Shown here: piece by piece, positions 15,733 to 23,843 of the stretch
Layout of the letters: each line of letters begins with the position of its first letter
How positions within the stretch are numbered: the stretch's first letter is position 1
Assembly (NCBI GenBank): GCA_002366835.1
Contig: DFBZ01000165.1
Coordinates: 1-23,922, forward strand
Source of the DNA: Gammaproteobacteria bacterium UBA3067
Lineage (GTDB): Bacteria; Pseudomonadota; Gammaproteobacteria; Pseudomonadales; UBA3067
Length of the DNA stretch: 23,922 nt
Direction of reading: 5' to 3'
The notes under the pieces: model-generated
Told to the model about the DNA's origin: nothing
Database searches by the model: none
The model's input: the letters and a program-made list of their open reading frames with translations, nothing else
Program-made: the position numbers and the translations under genes

Positions 15733-15894
15733 ATGGCACTGAGCCTTTTTAGATTTATTATCGGCACCTTAATAGTGCTACTTGCCACGTTAATTTGGTC
15801 AATGATTGTAAAGGATAGGAAGGAAAAGCTGTATTTAAAGCTTTTTATTGCGGGAGGCTTATGGCTTGTGTTTGTTTCCTGGTTAGCAGCTTGA
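15733..15894 (+). CDS. Small two-helix inner-membrane protein, 53 residues, unknown
   Basis: The frame starts at ATG 15733 (MALSLFRFIIGTLIVLL...) and ends with TGA at 15892-15894. It encodes two hydrophobic helices, about residues 3-26 and 37-53, joined by a charged loop KDRKEKLYLK. The positive loop predicts both termini in the periplasm if it faces the cytoplasm. AGAAG lies about 7 nt upstream as a weak Shine-Dalgarno. It is divergent from msrB with 77 bp between the starts. I do not know a named family; the clean hydrophobic-charged-hydrophobic pattern argues that it is real. Confidence 0.6.
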   Translation: MALSLFRFIIGTLIVLLATLIWSMIVKDRKEKLYLKLFIAGGLWLVFVSWLAA

Positions 15895-15966
15895 AATTCA
15901 AGCAGAAAACTTCACGATTTGGACTGTTTTATAAAAGGGTTGAAGCCATCAAGTTAAAACAAAAAA

Positions 15967-16043
15967 TGGTCGGGACGGCAGGATTTGAACCTACGACCAC
16001 CACACCCCCAGTGTGGTGCGCTACCAGACTGCGCTACGCCCCG
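15967..16043 (-). tRNA. tRNA-Pro (anticodon GGG)
   Basis: The minus strand folds into a full cloverleaf of 77 nt with an encoded CCA. The acceptor stem CGGGGCG pairs with CGTCCCG, the D arm is GCGC/GCGC, and the anticodon stem CCACA/TGTGG encloses the loop CTGGGGG, giving GGG. The T arm is GTAGG-TTCAAAT-CCTGC. A run of six Ts follows directly on the minus strand and can act as the end signal. On the upstream side TTTCAT-17-TATTAT is a possible promoter. Confidence 0.97.
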
Positions 16044-16161
16044 ATTTTGTTTAGATGCACTCTAAAACGATGGCGGGGATAATACTCAAAACTCTACCCT
16101 AATGAAACCGCTATTTTACTTTTTTACTTCAATCGCAAGAAAAGGAGGGAGATAAGCCAAG

Positions 16162-16527
16162 CTACGACTTAAGGGAAGCAGTAATATCCTCTAACTCAGC
16201 AATGACTCTCCGCAATGATGATTCATCGAGGGAATTACCTCTAGGCCGAGCTTCTTCGTTATGTGGCGTCGTTTCTAGCTGTGTGCGAGCACCACTAATG
16301 GTATAACCCTCCCTATACAGCAAGTGCCTAATTTTACGCACCAAAAGAACATCTTGCTGCTGGTAATAACGCCTGTTCCCTCTTCGTTTGACGGGTTTAA
16401 GCATGTCAAACTCTTGTTCCCAATAGCGCAGAACATGCGGCTTCACATCGCAAAGCTCACTCACCTCACCAATTGTAAAGTAGCGCTTACTGGGGATTTC
16501 CGGCAAAGAATTACTCGTTATGCTCAT
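16162..16527 (-). CDS. MerR-family regulator downstream of ihfA
   Basis: This is a small MerR-like DNA-binding protein of about 121 residues that in Pseudomonas-like genomes sits after ihfA; its target is not known to me. The winged helix is near the N-terminus: KRYFTIGEVSELCDVKPHVLRYWEQEF, then KRRGNRRYY. A helical dimerisation region ends the protein, with no C-terminal ligand domain and no metal-binding Cys cluster. I prefer the ATG at 16527, which overlaps the end of ihfA by 17 nt and puts KRYFTIGE about 13 residues in, as in Pseudomonas homologues. A GTG at 16548 is an in-frame alternative. Overlap with ihfA implies translational coupling. Confidence 0.88.
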   Translation of the reverse strand: MSITSNSLPEIPSKRYFTIGEVSELCDVKPHVLRYWEQEFDMLKPVKRRGNRRYYQQQDVLLVRKIRHLLYREGYTISGARTQLETTPHNEEARPRGNSLDESSLRRVIAELEDITASLKS

Positions 16528-16819
16528 CGCCTTTATAGGCCTCGACACGCGCTCTCAACTTCTGCCCCGGACGAAAGGTCACTACCCTGCGAGCACTAAT
16601 TGGGATTTCTTCACCTGTTTTGGGGTTTCGCCCAGGCCGCTCTTTTTTATCCCGCAAGTCAAAGTTGCCGAACCCGGATAGTTTTACCGATTCGTTACCT
16701 TCTAAAGCCTCGCGAATTTCTTCAAAAAACTGTTCTACCATCTCTTTAGCCTCGCGCTTATTAAGGCCAAGTTCCTGGTAAAGCTTTTCCGCTAAGTCAG
16801 CCTTGGTGAGAGCACTCAT
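16511..16819 (-). CDS. ihfA: Integration host factor subunit alpha
   Basis: IHF-alpha pairs with IHF-beta to bend DNA sharply at specific sites in promoters, replication origins and recombination sites. The 102 residues show the HU/IHF fold: helical N-terminus (LTKADLAEKLYQELGLNKREAKEMVEQFF), then VKLSGFGNFDLRDKKERPGRNPKTGEEIPI, where the conserved Pro-containing beta arm (RPGRNPKTGE) inserts in the minor groove. The C-terminal tail GDEHNE is acidic. It starts 5 nt after pheT, with AAGGGA inside the pheT end serving as ribosome binding site, the standard pheST-ihfA order. Confidence 0.97.
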   Translation of the reverse strand: MSALTKADLAEKLYQELGLNKREAKEMVEQFFEEIREALEGNESVKLSGFGNFDLRDKKERPGRNPKTGEEIPISARRVVTFRPGQKLRARVEAYKGDEHNE

Positions 16820-16824
16820 ACATA

Positions 16825-19206
16825 CTATTCCCTTAATGTCGCATTAAACTCTTTTTTTAATTTTTCGAGAACACCGTCTACAAATTCAGTAACTTCGTCT
16901 TCACCGAGAGTTCTCTCCACATGCTGTAGGTATAAACTGACAGCGATGCTCTTGTGGCCTTCTTGTACACCTTTACCCCCGTAAACATCAAAAATTCGCA
17001 CATCTCGAAGCAATCCACAGCTTTGCTCCTTGATAGCTGAAATGACATCTCCGGAAGGCTGAGCTTCATCGAGAAGCAGCGCTATATCCCTACGAACACC
17101 TGGGAAACGAGAAATCTCGGTGTAATAAGGAATGGCTCCTTCAGAAACCTCAGATAATTGTAGTTCAAACAAATAGATAGGGCCATCTAATTGTAGTGAC
17201 TTACAAAGCTTCGGGTGTAAAGCACCTAGCACCCCAACGCACGTATTATTTTTAGTTATCTTCGCGCATTGCCCTGGATGTAAAGCTGGGTGATCAGTGC
17301 TAGAGAACTGAAATACGGCTTGCGTACTTACCAAGCCCAGCAAGTTTTCAACATCTCCCTTAACATCAAAGAAGTCAACTGGGGTCGTATCGCCAGTCCA
17401 GCTTTCGTCTTGTTTACTGCCTAAAATCACACCCGAAACCTTTTGCTGCTCGCTGATTCCTCCCTGCTCAGGCACAAAACAAGTTCCCACTTCAAACAGC
17501 CGAATGCGATCGTGCTGCCGATTGTAGTTATACTGCAGGGCCTTGATTAGCCCCGGCCAAAGGGAGGTTCTCATTTCGGACAGGTCAGATGAGATAGGGT
17601 TAAGTAAACGCAGAGCATTAGAATTATCTTGAAATAGCGACTGAAGGTCTGGATCAACAAAGCTGTATGTAATGGCTTCCTGATAACCTTGTTCCACGAG
17701 GTTTCTCTTAATTCGGGATACAGAAAGGTCTGATTCCAAGCGCAGCACTGGATTAAGGATGGCCTGGGGCATACGGGTTGGAATGCGCGGATAACCGTGA
17801 ACTCTACCCAGCTCCTCAATCAGGTCTGCTTCGATATTAATATCAAAACGGTAGCTCAGTGTTTGTACTCGCCAGACTCCTTCCGATTCAGAATCAAAGG
17901 ATAAGCCCAAGCGCCCTAAAATACCTTCAATTTCTTCGCTTTCAATATGAAAGCCCAAAACACGTGCAACGCGAGCTGAGCGAAGCGTTATAAAACAGGT
18001 GCTTGGAAGTTCATCCTTATTAAGCACTTCAACCAAAGGCCCAGGCTCACCGCCAGCAATATCTAGCAGTAACCGGCTGGCTCTTTCTAACGCTTTTCTT
18101 TGAAGTTGATAATCGACGCCACGCTCAAAACGATGAGATGAGTCCGTGTGTAAGCCATACTGTCTCGCCTTACCAGCAATGACAATAGGATTAAAGTAAG
18201 CGCTTTCAAGAAAGATGTTTTTTGTATCAGAACCCACAGAGGAGCTTGCTCCACCCATAACGCCAGCCATTGCCAGCGGCCCATTTGCATCGGCAATGAG
18301 AGGGGTTCCGTCATCTAATTTAATTTCTTGGCCATCGATTAAAGTTAGCTGCTCCCCTTTCTCCGACAGCCTTACATAGAGAGACTCTGACAGCGTATCA
18401 AGTGAAAAGGCGTGCATTGGCTGACCAAGCTCGAGCAAAACGTAATTCGTTACATCAACTACGGGGTCAATACTCCTTATTCCCCCTCGACGTAAGTTCT
18501 CAACCATCCATAGCGGAGTAATGGCCTTATTGTCTATATTTTTAATGACTCGCCCCACGTAGCGCGGGCACACTGAGGGGTCGACCACATTTACAGGAAA
18601 TGTTTCCTGATGAGTAGCACTAAGAGGCTCTATTTCCGGCTCGGTAACTGCCGCGCTCGTTAACACACCAACTTCTCGCGCCAAACCAGACATACTGAGG
18701 CAGTCCCCCCGGTTAGGGGTAAGGTCGACGTCAATAATCGAGTCATCCAAGTGCAAATAATCACGAATATTTTGCCCCACGGGTGCATCACCGGGCAATT
18801 CCATCAGGCCATCCGCGCTGTCAGCCAGCCCAAGCTCTTCTTCCGAGCACAGCATTCCAAAAGATGCTTGCCCCCTCAGCTTGGCCTTTTTGATTTTAAA
18901 ACTACCAGGAAGAACTGCGCCCACTACAGCACAAGGAATTTTAAGCCCTTCCCTTACGTTTGGTGCGCCACAAACAATTTGCAGGAGCTCTTCCCCGCCC
19001 ACAGAAACCTGGCAAAGACTTAACTTATCAGCGTCTGGGTGAGGCTTTGTAGAAATGACCTCGGCAACGAAGACATTGGAAAACTCACCGGCAACAGGGT
19101 TTACACTATCAACTTCAAGCCCAGCCATTGTCAGCCTTTCTACAAGCTCCTGACTGTCAGCAGAAGGATTAACCCACTCTCGTAACCATTGTTCACTGAA
19201 CTGCAT
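16825..19206 (-). CDS. pheT: Phenylalanyl-tRNA synthetase beta subunit
   Basis: PheT forms the alpha2-beta2 enzyme with PheS, which charges tRNA-Phe; the beta subunit binds tRNA and edits mischarged Tyr-tRNA-Phe. The 793 residues match the family (E. coli 795). Domain order: N-terminal part and tRNA-binding OB fold (about 39-150, KPHPDADKLSLCQV and QIVCGAPNVREGLKIPCA), B3/4 editing domain (about 215-380), B5 domain (about 400-475), a catalytic-like core, and a C-terminal ferredoxin-like anticodon-binding domain from about residue 700 (SRFPGVRRDIALLLDE onwards). The gap to pheS is 74 nt, and ihfA follows immediately. Confidence 0.98.
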   Translation of the reverse strand: MQFSEQWLREWVNPSADSQELVERLTMAGLEVDSVNPVAGEFSNVFVAEVISTKPHPDADKLSLCQVSVGGEELLQIVCGAPNVREGLKIPCAVVGAVLPGSFKIKKAKLRGQASFGMLCSEEELGLADSADGLMELPGDAPVGQNIRDYLHLDDSIIDVDLTPNRGDCLSMSGLAREVGVLTSAAVTEPEIEPLSATHQETFPVNVVDPSVCPRYVGRVIKNIDNKAITPLWMVENLRRGGIRSIDPVVDVTNYVLLELGQPMHAFSLDTLSESLYVRLSEKGEQLTLIDGQEIKLDDGTPLIADANGPLAMAGVMGGASSSVGSDTKNIFLESAYFNPIVIAGKARQYGLHTDSSHRFERGVDYQLQRKALERASRLLLDIAGGEPGPLVEVLNKDELPSTCFITLRSARVARVLGFHIESEEIEGILGRLGLSFDSESEGVWRVQTLSYRFDINIEADLIEELGRVHGYPRIPTRMPQAILNPVLRLESDLSVSRIKRNLVEQGYQEAITYSFVDPDLQSLFQDNSNALRLLNPISSDLSEMRTSLWPGLIKALQYNYNRQHDRIRLFEVGTCFVPEQGGISEQQKVSGVILGSKQDESWTGDTTPVDFFDVKGDVENLLGLVSTQAVFQFSSTDHPALHPGQCAKITKNNTCVGVLGALHPKLCKSLQLDGPIYLFELQLSEVSEGAIPYYTEISRFPGVRRDIALLLDEAQPSGDVISAIKEQSCGLLRDVRIFDVYGGKGVQEGHKSIAVSLYLQHVERTLGEDEVTEFVDGVLEKLKKEFNATLRE

Positions 19207-19280
19207 CGTAATAACCGCTTCCTAATTTCTTTAAAGTCACGTCGAAGATTGTGCCCGCAATAGCAATTCTGCGGAATTAT

Positions 19281-20297
19281 TTAATTGAACTGCCGCAAAA
19301 AGTTCAAGTCATTTTCAAAAAATAAGCGTAAATCATTGATTCCATAACGAAGCATGCTTAAACGGTCAACACCCATACCAAACGCGAGACCGGTATAACG
19401 CTCTGAATCAATACCAGCGTGTTTAAATACATTAGGATGAACCATGCCGCAGCCCAGAACCTCGATCCAGCCAGTGTGACTACAAACACGACATCCTTTA
19501 CCGCCACACATAACACATTGAATATCTACTTCAGCTGAGGGCTCAGTAAAAGGAAAGTAAGAGGGTCGAAACCGAACAGCTGACTCTTTTTCAAAAAAAT
19601 CCTGAAGGAAGCCTTCGATAATTCCTTTTAATTCCGCAAAACTAACATTTTCATCCACCATCAACCCTTCAATCTGGTTAAACATTGGCGTATGCGTTAA
19701 GTCGGAGTCGCAACGGTACACCCGCCCCGGACAGATAATCCGCATCGGCGGCGGAGTCACTTTCATTTCCTTCACTTGTACCGAAGAGGTGTGAGTGCGC
19801 AATACAGAATTAGGGTTGAAATAAAAGGTATCGTGCATTGCTCGCGCGGGGTGATGATCAGGAATATTGAGCGCTTCAAAATTATGGTAATCATCTACTA
19901 TTTCAGGCCCTGTAACTGAATCAAAGCCAAGAGAGAAAAAATAGTTTTCGATTCTTTCCAGAGTACGAGTGACAGGGTGCAGGCCTCCCTGCTCACGTCG
20001 GCGACCAGGTAAAGTGACATCTACGCTTTGGGCTGCTAAAGCCTCATTCATCTCACTCTGCTCTAGCTGGCGCTTCTTTTCTTCCAGCTTCTCTTGAAGC
20101 GCAACCTTAGCCTCGTTAATAACCGCTCCCGCTTTGGGGCGTTCTTCCGCAGTCAACTTGCCCAAACTTTTTAACAGGCCAGTAACGAGGCCTTTTTTCC
20201 CGAGGTATTTAACGCGCACTTGGTCAAGGTTGCCGGGGCTTTCTGCAAGATTAATCTCAGACTGCGCTTCGGCAACAATTTCGTTCAAATTTTCCAT
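19281..20297 (-). CDS. pheS: Phenylalanyl-tRNA synthetase alpha subunit
   Basis: PheS is the catalytic class II subunit that activates phenylalanine and transfers it to tRNA-Phe. The 338 residues have an N-terminal coiled-coil arm (about 1-90, rich in Glu/Lys) that contacts tRNA. The core carries motif 1 (around 104-135), motif 2 (RVYRCDSDLTHTPMFNQIEG, 192-211) and motif 3 (GLAFGMGVDRLSMLRYGI, 303-320). A four-Cys cluster CVMCGGKGCRVC (Cys261, 264, 269, 272) is found in many homologues. It begins its own transcript behind the rplT terminator. No Phe-rich leader peptide like E. coli pheM is seen upstream. Confidence 0.98.
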   Translation of the reverse strand: MENLNEIVAEAQSEINLAESPGNLDQVRVKYLGKKGLVTGLLKSLGKLTAEERPKAGAVINEAKVALQEKLEEKKRQLEQSEMNEALAAQSVDVTLPGRRREQGGLHPVTRTLERIENYFFSLGFDSVTGPEIVDDYHNFEALNIPDHHPARAMHDTFYFNPNSVLRTHTSSVQVKEMKVTPPPMRIICPGRVYRCDSDLTHTPMFNQIEGLMVDENVSFAELKGIIEGFLQDFFEKESAVRFRPSYFPFTEPSAEVDIQCVMCGGKGCRVCSHTGWIEVLGCGMVHPNVFKHAGIDSERYTGLAFGMGVDRLSMLRYGINDLRLFFENDLNFLRQFN

Positions 20298-20327
20298 TTA
20301 TTAATCCCAAGGAAAACCACGGCACTT

Positions 20328-20383
20328 CTGGGTAGTTCGAAACTGGGTATTTTGCATTCAAAACATCCCTAAAACCTGGGTAT
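20328..20383. repeat. Three CTGGGTA direct repeats upstream of pheS
   Basis: CTGGGTA occurs at 20328-20334, 20343-20349 and 20376-20382; the last two extend to CTGGGTAT. The repeats are 15 and 33 bp apart and lie 30-85 bp upstream of the pheS ATG, where its promoter or leader must be. Confidence 0.45.
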
Positions 20384-20492
20384 TCTGAATACCACTTACA
20401 TTCGTCCAGAACTAATCAGAGGAGCCCTAAAATTTTTATACTTGATTCGGCTCCATCGCATTCAGCGCGATTCGGCTTACTATATCGCTTAC

Positions 20493-20531
20493 AAAAAAAT
20501 AGGGGAAGCGCCAAAGCCCTTCCCCTATTTT
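20493..20531 (-). terminator. Rho-independent terminator after rplT
   Basis: AAAATAGGGGAAG (20496-20508) pairs perfectly with CTTCCCCTATTTT (20519-20531), a 13-bp stem with a 10-nt loop. On the minus strand the stem runs into a T-tract (A7 at 20493-20499 on the plus strand). It separates the thrS-infC-rpmI-rplT transcript from pheST-ihfA. Confidence 0.92.
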
Positions 20532-20579
20532 CATTTTACTTATGAACACGCCTTAAAGACGTTTCCATTTTAAAGTGCT

Positions 20580-20936
20580 TTAGGCCAAGCTAGCCTTTGC
20601 TTTTTCCACCAATGCAGCAAAAGCTGGCTTATCATTAACAGCCAAGTCAGCGAGGACCTTGCGGTCAATCTGGATCTCTGCACGGCTAAGGCCGTTGATC
20701 ATTCTGCTGTAAGACAAACCATGCTCTCTAGCGCCGGCATTAATACGTGCAATCCATAAGGAGCGGAATACACGTTTTTTCTGGCGACGGTCACGGTAAG
20801 CATATTGTCCCGCTTTAGTGACTGCCTGGGTAGCAACCCGATACACGCGACTGCGAGCACCGCGGTAGCCTTTTGCTTGTTTTAAAACCTTCTTGTGTTT
20901 CTTTCTGGCTTGTACGCCACGTTTTACTCGTGCCAT
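20580..20936 (-). CDS. rplT: 50S ribosomal protein L20
   Basis: L20 binds 23S rRNA early and is needed for 50S assembly; in E. coli it also represses its own operon by binding the rpmI leader. The 118 residues are of family length with the basic N-terminal extension (MARVKRGVQARKKHKKVLKQ) and the globular helical C-terminus (LSYSRMINGLSRAEIQIDRKVL). rpmI ends 31 nt upstream and a strong terminator follows. Confidence 0.98.
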   Translation of the reverse strand: MARVKRGVQARKKHKKVLKQAKGYRGARSRVYRVATQAVTKAGQYAYRDRRQKKRVFRSLWIARINAGAREHGLSYSRMINGLSRAEIQIDRKVLADLAVNDKPAFAALVEKAKASLA

Positions 20937-20967
20937 TTTTCGTTAACCTCTGAGAGTACCGTTAAAA

Positions 20968-21162
20968 TCAAGAACCGGGGAGCATTCGCTTTATCGCAGC
21001 CTTATCACAGTCTGCAACTTGGAATGTGCCTCTCAGATGACGCTTTCGCTTCGTGGTCTTCTTGGTGAGTATGTGGTTACGAAATGCTTTACGATATTTA
21101 AAGCCGGAACCAGTTTTCTTAAAGCGCTTTAAGGCGCCGCTATTAGATTTAATTTTTGGCAT
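20968..21162 (-). CDS. rpmI: 50S ribosomal protein L35
   Basis: L35 is a small basic component of the large ribosomal subunit. The 64 residues from ATG 21162 match the family: MPKIKSNSGALKRFKKTGSG, then HILTKKTTKRKRHLR. I give the start at the conserved MPKIK. However, a much better ribosome binding site (GGAGG, 21209-21205) sits 6 nt before an in-frame ATG at 21198, which would add twelve residues (MLCIGIKNWKSH). The site before 21162 is weak (TTGGAAAT). The GGAGG is part of a small hairpin (CTCCC-TTTA-GGGAG, 21206-21219), so initiation could be regulated, perhaps by L20. Confidence 0.93.
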   Translation of the reverse strand: MPKIKSNSGALKRFKKTGSGFKYRKAFRNHILTKKTTKRKRHLRGTFQVADCDKAAIKRMLPGS

Positions 21163-21204
21163 GTGGGATTTCCAATTTTTTATACCAATACATAACATAA
21201 CTCG

Positions 21205-21219
21205 CCTCCCTTTAGGGAG
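21205..21219 (-). promoter_or_regulatory. Ribosome binding site in a hairpin before rpmI
   Basis: GGAGG (21209-21205) is a near-perfect Shine-Dalgarno overlapping the stem CTCCC-TTTA-GGGAG (21206-21219). It lies in the infC-rpmI gap, where E. coli has its L20 translational operator. L20 control here is inference. Confidence 0.45.
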
Positions 21220-21256
21220 AACCCCCAAGAGATGTTTAACTGCGCGGAGTTATACC

Positions 21257-21796
21257 CTATTTCTTCTTTTTGGGAGCCAGTACCATAATCATCTGCCGAC
21301 CCTCAACTTTCGGAAATTGCTCAACATTACTAATTTCAGCCAAATCTGCCTCTACACGCTGTAGAAGCTTAAGGCCTAATTCCTGGTGAGCCATCTCCCG
21401 ACCTTTAAAACGCAGGGATACTTTTGTTTTATCCCCATCATTTAAGAAGCGTGTCAGATTACGCAGTTTGACCTGGTAATCCCCATCTTCTGTAGTCGGG
21501 CGAAACTTTATTTCTTTTACCTGAGACTGTTTCTGTTTCTTTTTTTGTTCGGCGCGCTTTTTCTTTTCTTCAAAAATCTGCTTGCCGTAATCCATAATCC
21601 TGCACACGGGGGGCTCGGAATCTGGAGCAATCTCCACAAGGTCGAGGGCCATGTCTGCAGCGGCCTGCTTCGCTTCGTCACTCGAAACGATCCCCGCTTG
21701 CTCACCCTCTGCGTTAATTAACCGCACCTTGGGTGCGACAATTTCTTCATTCAGTTTAGGCCGCTTGCCGCGCCCTCTATCATCGCGCTTGATTAT
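21257..21796 (-). CDS. infC: Translation initiation factor IF-3, with non-canonical AUA start
   Basis: IF-3 keeps 30S subunits free and checks start-codon pairing, rejecting unusual starts. The conserved body begins at EGEQAGIVSSDEA and includes DLVEIAPDSEPPVCRIMDYG, VKEIKFRPTTEDGDYQVKLR and a C-terminal GRQMIMVLAPKKKK. The only ATG/GTG/TTG start in frame (GTG 21727) would cut off the N-terminal helix. Reading upstream, the frame stays open to ATA at 21796 (then IKRDDRGRGKRPKLNEEI, like other IF-3 N-termini), with GAGGAA ending 7 nt before it. ATC at 21793 is the other option. This gives 179 residues, the family's usual length. E. coli infC starts with AUU for autoregulation. The start lies 14 nt after the thrS stop. 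Confidence 0.93.
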   Translation of the reverse strand: MIKRDDRGRGKRPKLNEEIVAPKVRLINAEGEQAGIVSSDEAKQAAADMALDLVEIAPDSEPPVCRIMDYGKQIFEEKKKRAEQKKKQKQSQVKEIKFRPTTEDGDYQVKLRNLTRFLNDGDKTKVSLRFKGREMAHQELGLKLLQRVEADLAEISNVEQFPKVEGRQMIMVLAPKKKK

Positions 21797-21810
21797 TCTC
21801 GTTTCCTCTA

Positions 21811-23727
21811 TTATTTTTCTCGACCGAACTTGGCAACACTTTCGTCAAGTAAGTTTTTAAACGCTTCGACGCCCATTGAGCCAAGATCTTCTCCTGAACA
21901 AGTGCGTACCGCCACCTGTTCGTTTTCTACTTCCCTATCCCCGATAACAACAAGGTAAGGAACCTTCTGTAATGTATGCTCGCGGATTTTAAAGCCGATC
22001 TTCTCATTTCTCAAGTCTAATTCGACCCGAAACCCCTGTTCTCTCAGTTCTTTCACTACTTTTTGACAATATTCATCCTGTTTTTCGGTAATATTAGCCA
22101 CAACAACCTGTACAGGGGCCAACCAAACTGGAAAGGCTCCCGCATAATGCTCGATCAAAACACCGATAAACCGCTCGAAAGAACCGAGTATAGCTCGATG
22201 TAACATAACGGGCACTTCTCGGGCACCACTTTCTGCAACATATTGCGCATCAAGCCTGTCGGGCATTGAGAAGTCCACCTGAATGGTACCGCACTGCCAC
22301 ATTCGGCCTAAACAATCTTTTAGGGTAAATTCAATTTTGGGCCCGTAAAATGCGCCTTCGCCAGGTAACAACTCCCAGTCGAGCCCTTTATCATCCAACG
22401 CAGTAGAAAGTGCTTTTTCGGCTTTATCCCATACGGCATCATCACCGACTCGCTGCTCTGGCCGCGTGGATAGCTTTACGATAACGTCATCAAAGCCAAA
22501 ATCTTTATAAACACCATAAAGTAAATCTATAAAGCTTGAGACTTCGGGTTGAATCTGCTCTTCGGTACAAAAAATATGCGCATCATCCTGATTAAATCCA
22601 CGCACTCTCATCAGGCCATGTAATGTGCCGGATGGCTCATTACGATGACAGGAGCCGAACTCGGCCAAACGCAGCGGCAAGTCACGATAACTTTTTAAAC
22701 CTTGATTGTAGACTTGCACATGGCATGGGCAGTTCATGGGTTTTACCGCGTAATCACGGCTTTCTGACTCGGTCGTAAACATCTCGTTGGAAAATTTGTC
22801 TGCATGACCGGAGCGTTTCCATAGTGAAAAGTCCACCAACTGGGGCGTCTTAATCTCTTGATACCCGTTGTGATCAAGCACTTGACGCATGTACTGTTCA
22901 ACAACCTGGTAAACAGCCCAGCCCTTGGGATGCCAGAACACCATGCCAGGCGCTTCTTCCTGCATGTGAAATAAATCAAGATGCTTGCCAATTTTACGGT
23001 GATCCCTTTTGCCCGCTTCTTCCAAACGCTTTACATATTGCTTAAGGGCTTTTTTATCTGACCAGGCTGTTCCGTAGATACGCTGCAGCATTTCGTTATT
23101 CGAGTCGCCTCGCCAGTATGCGCCTGCAACCTTCGTTAACTTAAATGCCTGAAGCTTCCCTGTGCTCGGAACATGTGGGCCTCGACACAGGTCAGTAAAC
23201 TCTCCCATTTTGTACAGAGATAAGACCTCGTCTTGGGGGATTTCTTTGATAATTTCGACTTTGTAATTTTCGCCGATGTTTTCAAAAAAACCAACGGCTT
23301 CGTCCCGAGGCAACTCAAAGCGCTCTACATCTATATCCTGCTTGGCCAACTCCACCATTTTCTTTTCGATTTGAACTAAATCGTCGGGAGTAAAAGCCCG
23401 CTCGAACTGAAAATCATAAAAGTAACCGTCTTCAATAACCGGCCCGATGGTTACCTTGGCCTGAGGAAAAAGTGCTTGAACCGCCATAGCAAGAAGGTGA
23501 GCGGTGGAGTGACGAACTACTTCAAGTCCTTCTGCATCACGTGATGTAAGTATGCTTAACTTGGCGTCTTGCTTAATCAGGAAAGAGGTGTCAACGAGTT
23601 CGCCATCGACCTTACCAGCTAGAGCGGCCTTCGCCAGACCGGGGCCAATACTGGCCGCGACATCTATAACGCTTACCGGAGCTTCAAAGTGTTTTTGGCT
23701 ATCATCAGGGAGAGTGATTACGGGCAT
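21811..23727 (-). CDS. thrS: Threonyl-tRNA synthetase
   Basis: This class II synthetase charges tRNA-Thr. The 638 residues from ATG 23727 match the family (E. coli 642). Domains: TGS (about 1-62), editing domain with HSTAH (about 73-77) and later the Cys/His-containing LCRGPHVPST, catalytic core, and anticodon-binding domain from about residue 535. The zinc ligands are Cys333 (in MNCPCHV), His384 (DDAHIFC) and His510 (VMLHRAI). NCPCH in place of NCPGH also occurs in Pseudomonas, so it is not alarming. I chose MPVITLPDDS because it is the conserved start; an upstream in-frame start at 23760 would add eleven residues with no support. It leads the infC-rpmI-rplT transcript. Confidence 0.98.
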   Translation of the reverse strand: MPVITLPDDSQKHFEAPVSVIDVAASIGPGLAKAALAGKVDGELVDTSFLIKQDAKLSILTSRDAEGLEVVRHSTAHLLAMAVQALFPQAKVTIGPVIEDGYFYDFQFERAFTPDDLVQIEKKMVELAKQDIDVERFELPRDEAVGFFENIGENYKVEIIKEIPQDEVLSLYKMGEFTDLCRGPHVPSTGKLQAFKLTKVAGAYWRGDSNNEMLQRIYGTAWSDKKALKQYVKRLEEAGKRDHRKIGKHLDLFHMQEEAPGMVFWHPKGWAVYQVVEQYMRQVLDHNGYQEIKTPQLVDFSLWKRSGHADKFSNEMFTTESESRDYAVKPMNCPCHVQVYNQGLKSYRDLPLRLAEFGSCHRNEPSGTLHGLMRVRGFNQDDAHIFCTEEQIQPEVSSFIDLLYGVYKDFGFDDVIVKLSTRPEQRVGDDAVWDKAEKALSTALDDKGLDWELLPGEGAFYGPKIEFTLKDCLGRMWQCGTIQVDFSMPDRLDAQYVAESGAREVPVMLHRAILGSFERFIGVLIEHYAGAFPVWLAPVQVVVANITEKQDEYCQKVVKELREQGFRVELDLRNEKIGFKIREHTLQKVPYLVVIGDREVENEQVAVRTCSGEDLGSMGVEAFKNLLDESVAKFGREK

Positions 23728-23822
23728 AGGAATTTCTCTTTCAGTGGTGGCCCATACCAAGGGTCACATGAGTATTTTTAAAAATAGGTTTTATGAGGCT
23801 AAACTTTGTGGACCTAAGGAAA

Positions 23823-23843
23823 ACAGTTTTATTGCAAAACTGT
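23823..23843 (-). terminator. Hairpin after tRNA-Val
   Basis: ACAGTTTT (23823-23830) pairs with AAAACTGT (23836-23843) over a 5-nt loop, directly after the tRNA CCA end. The following T-tract on the minus strand is short, so the terminator is of moderate strength. Confidence 0.6.

Noticed and set aside
15861..16082. Plus-strand ORF of 73 codons across the tRNA-Pro region
   Set aside because: It runs through the antisense of a clear tRNA gene and overlaps the small membrane-protein gene in another frame.
22680..22700. NCPCH in ThrRS as a damaged NCPGH zinc motif
   Set aside because: The zinc-binding Cys is kept and the Cys for Gly variant is also found in Pseudomonas ThrRS.
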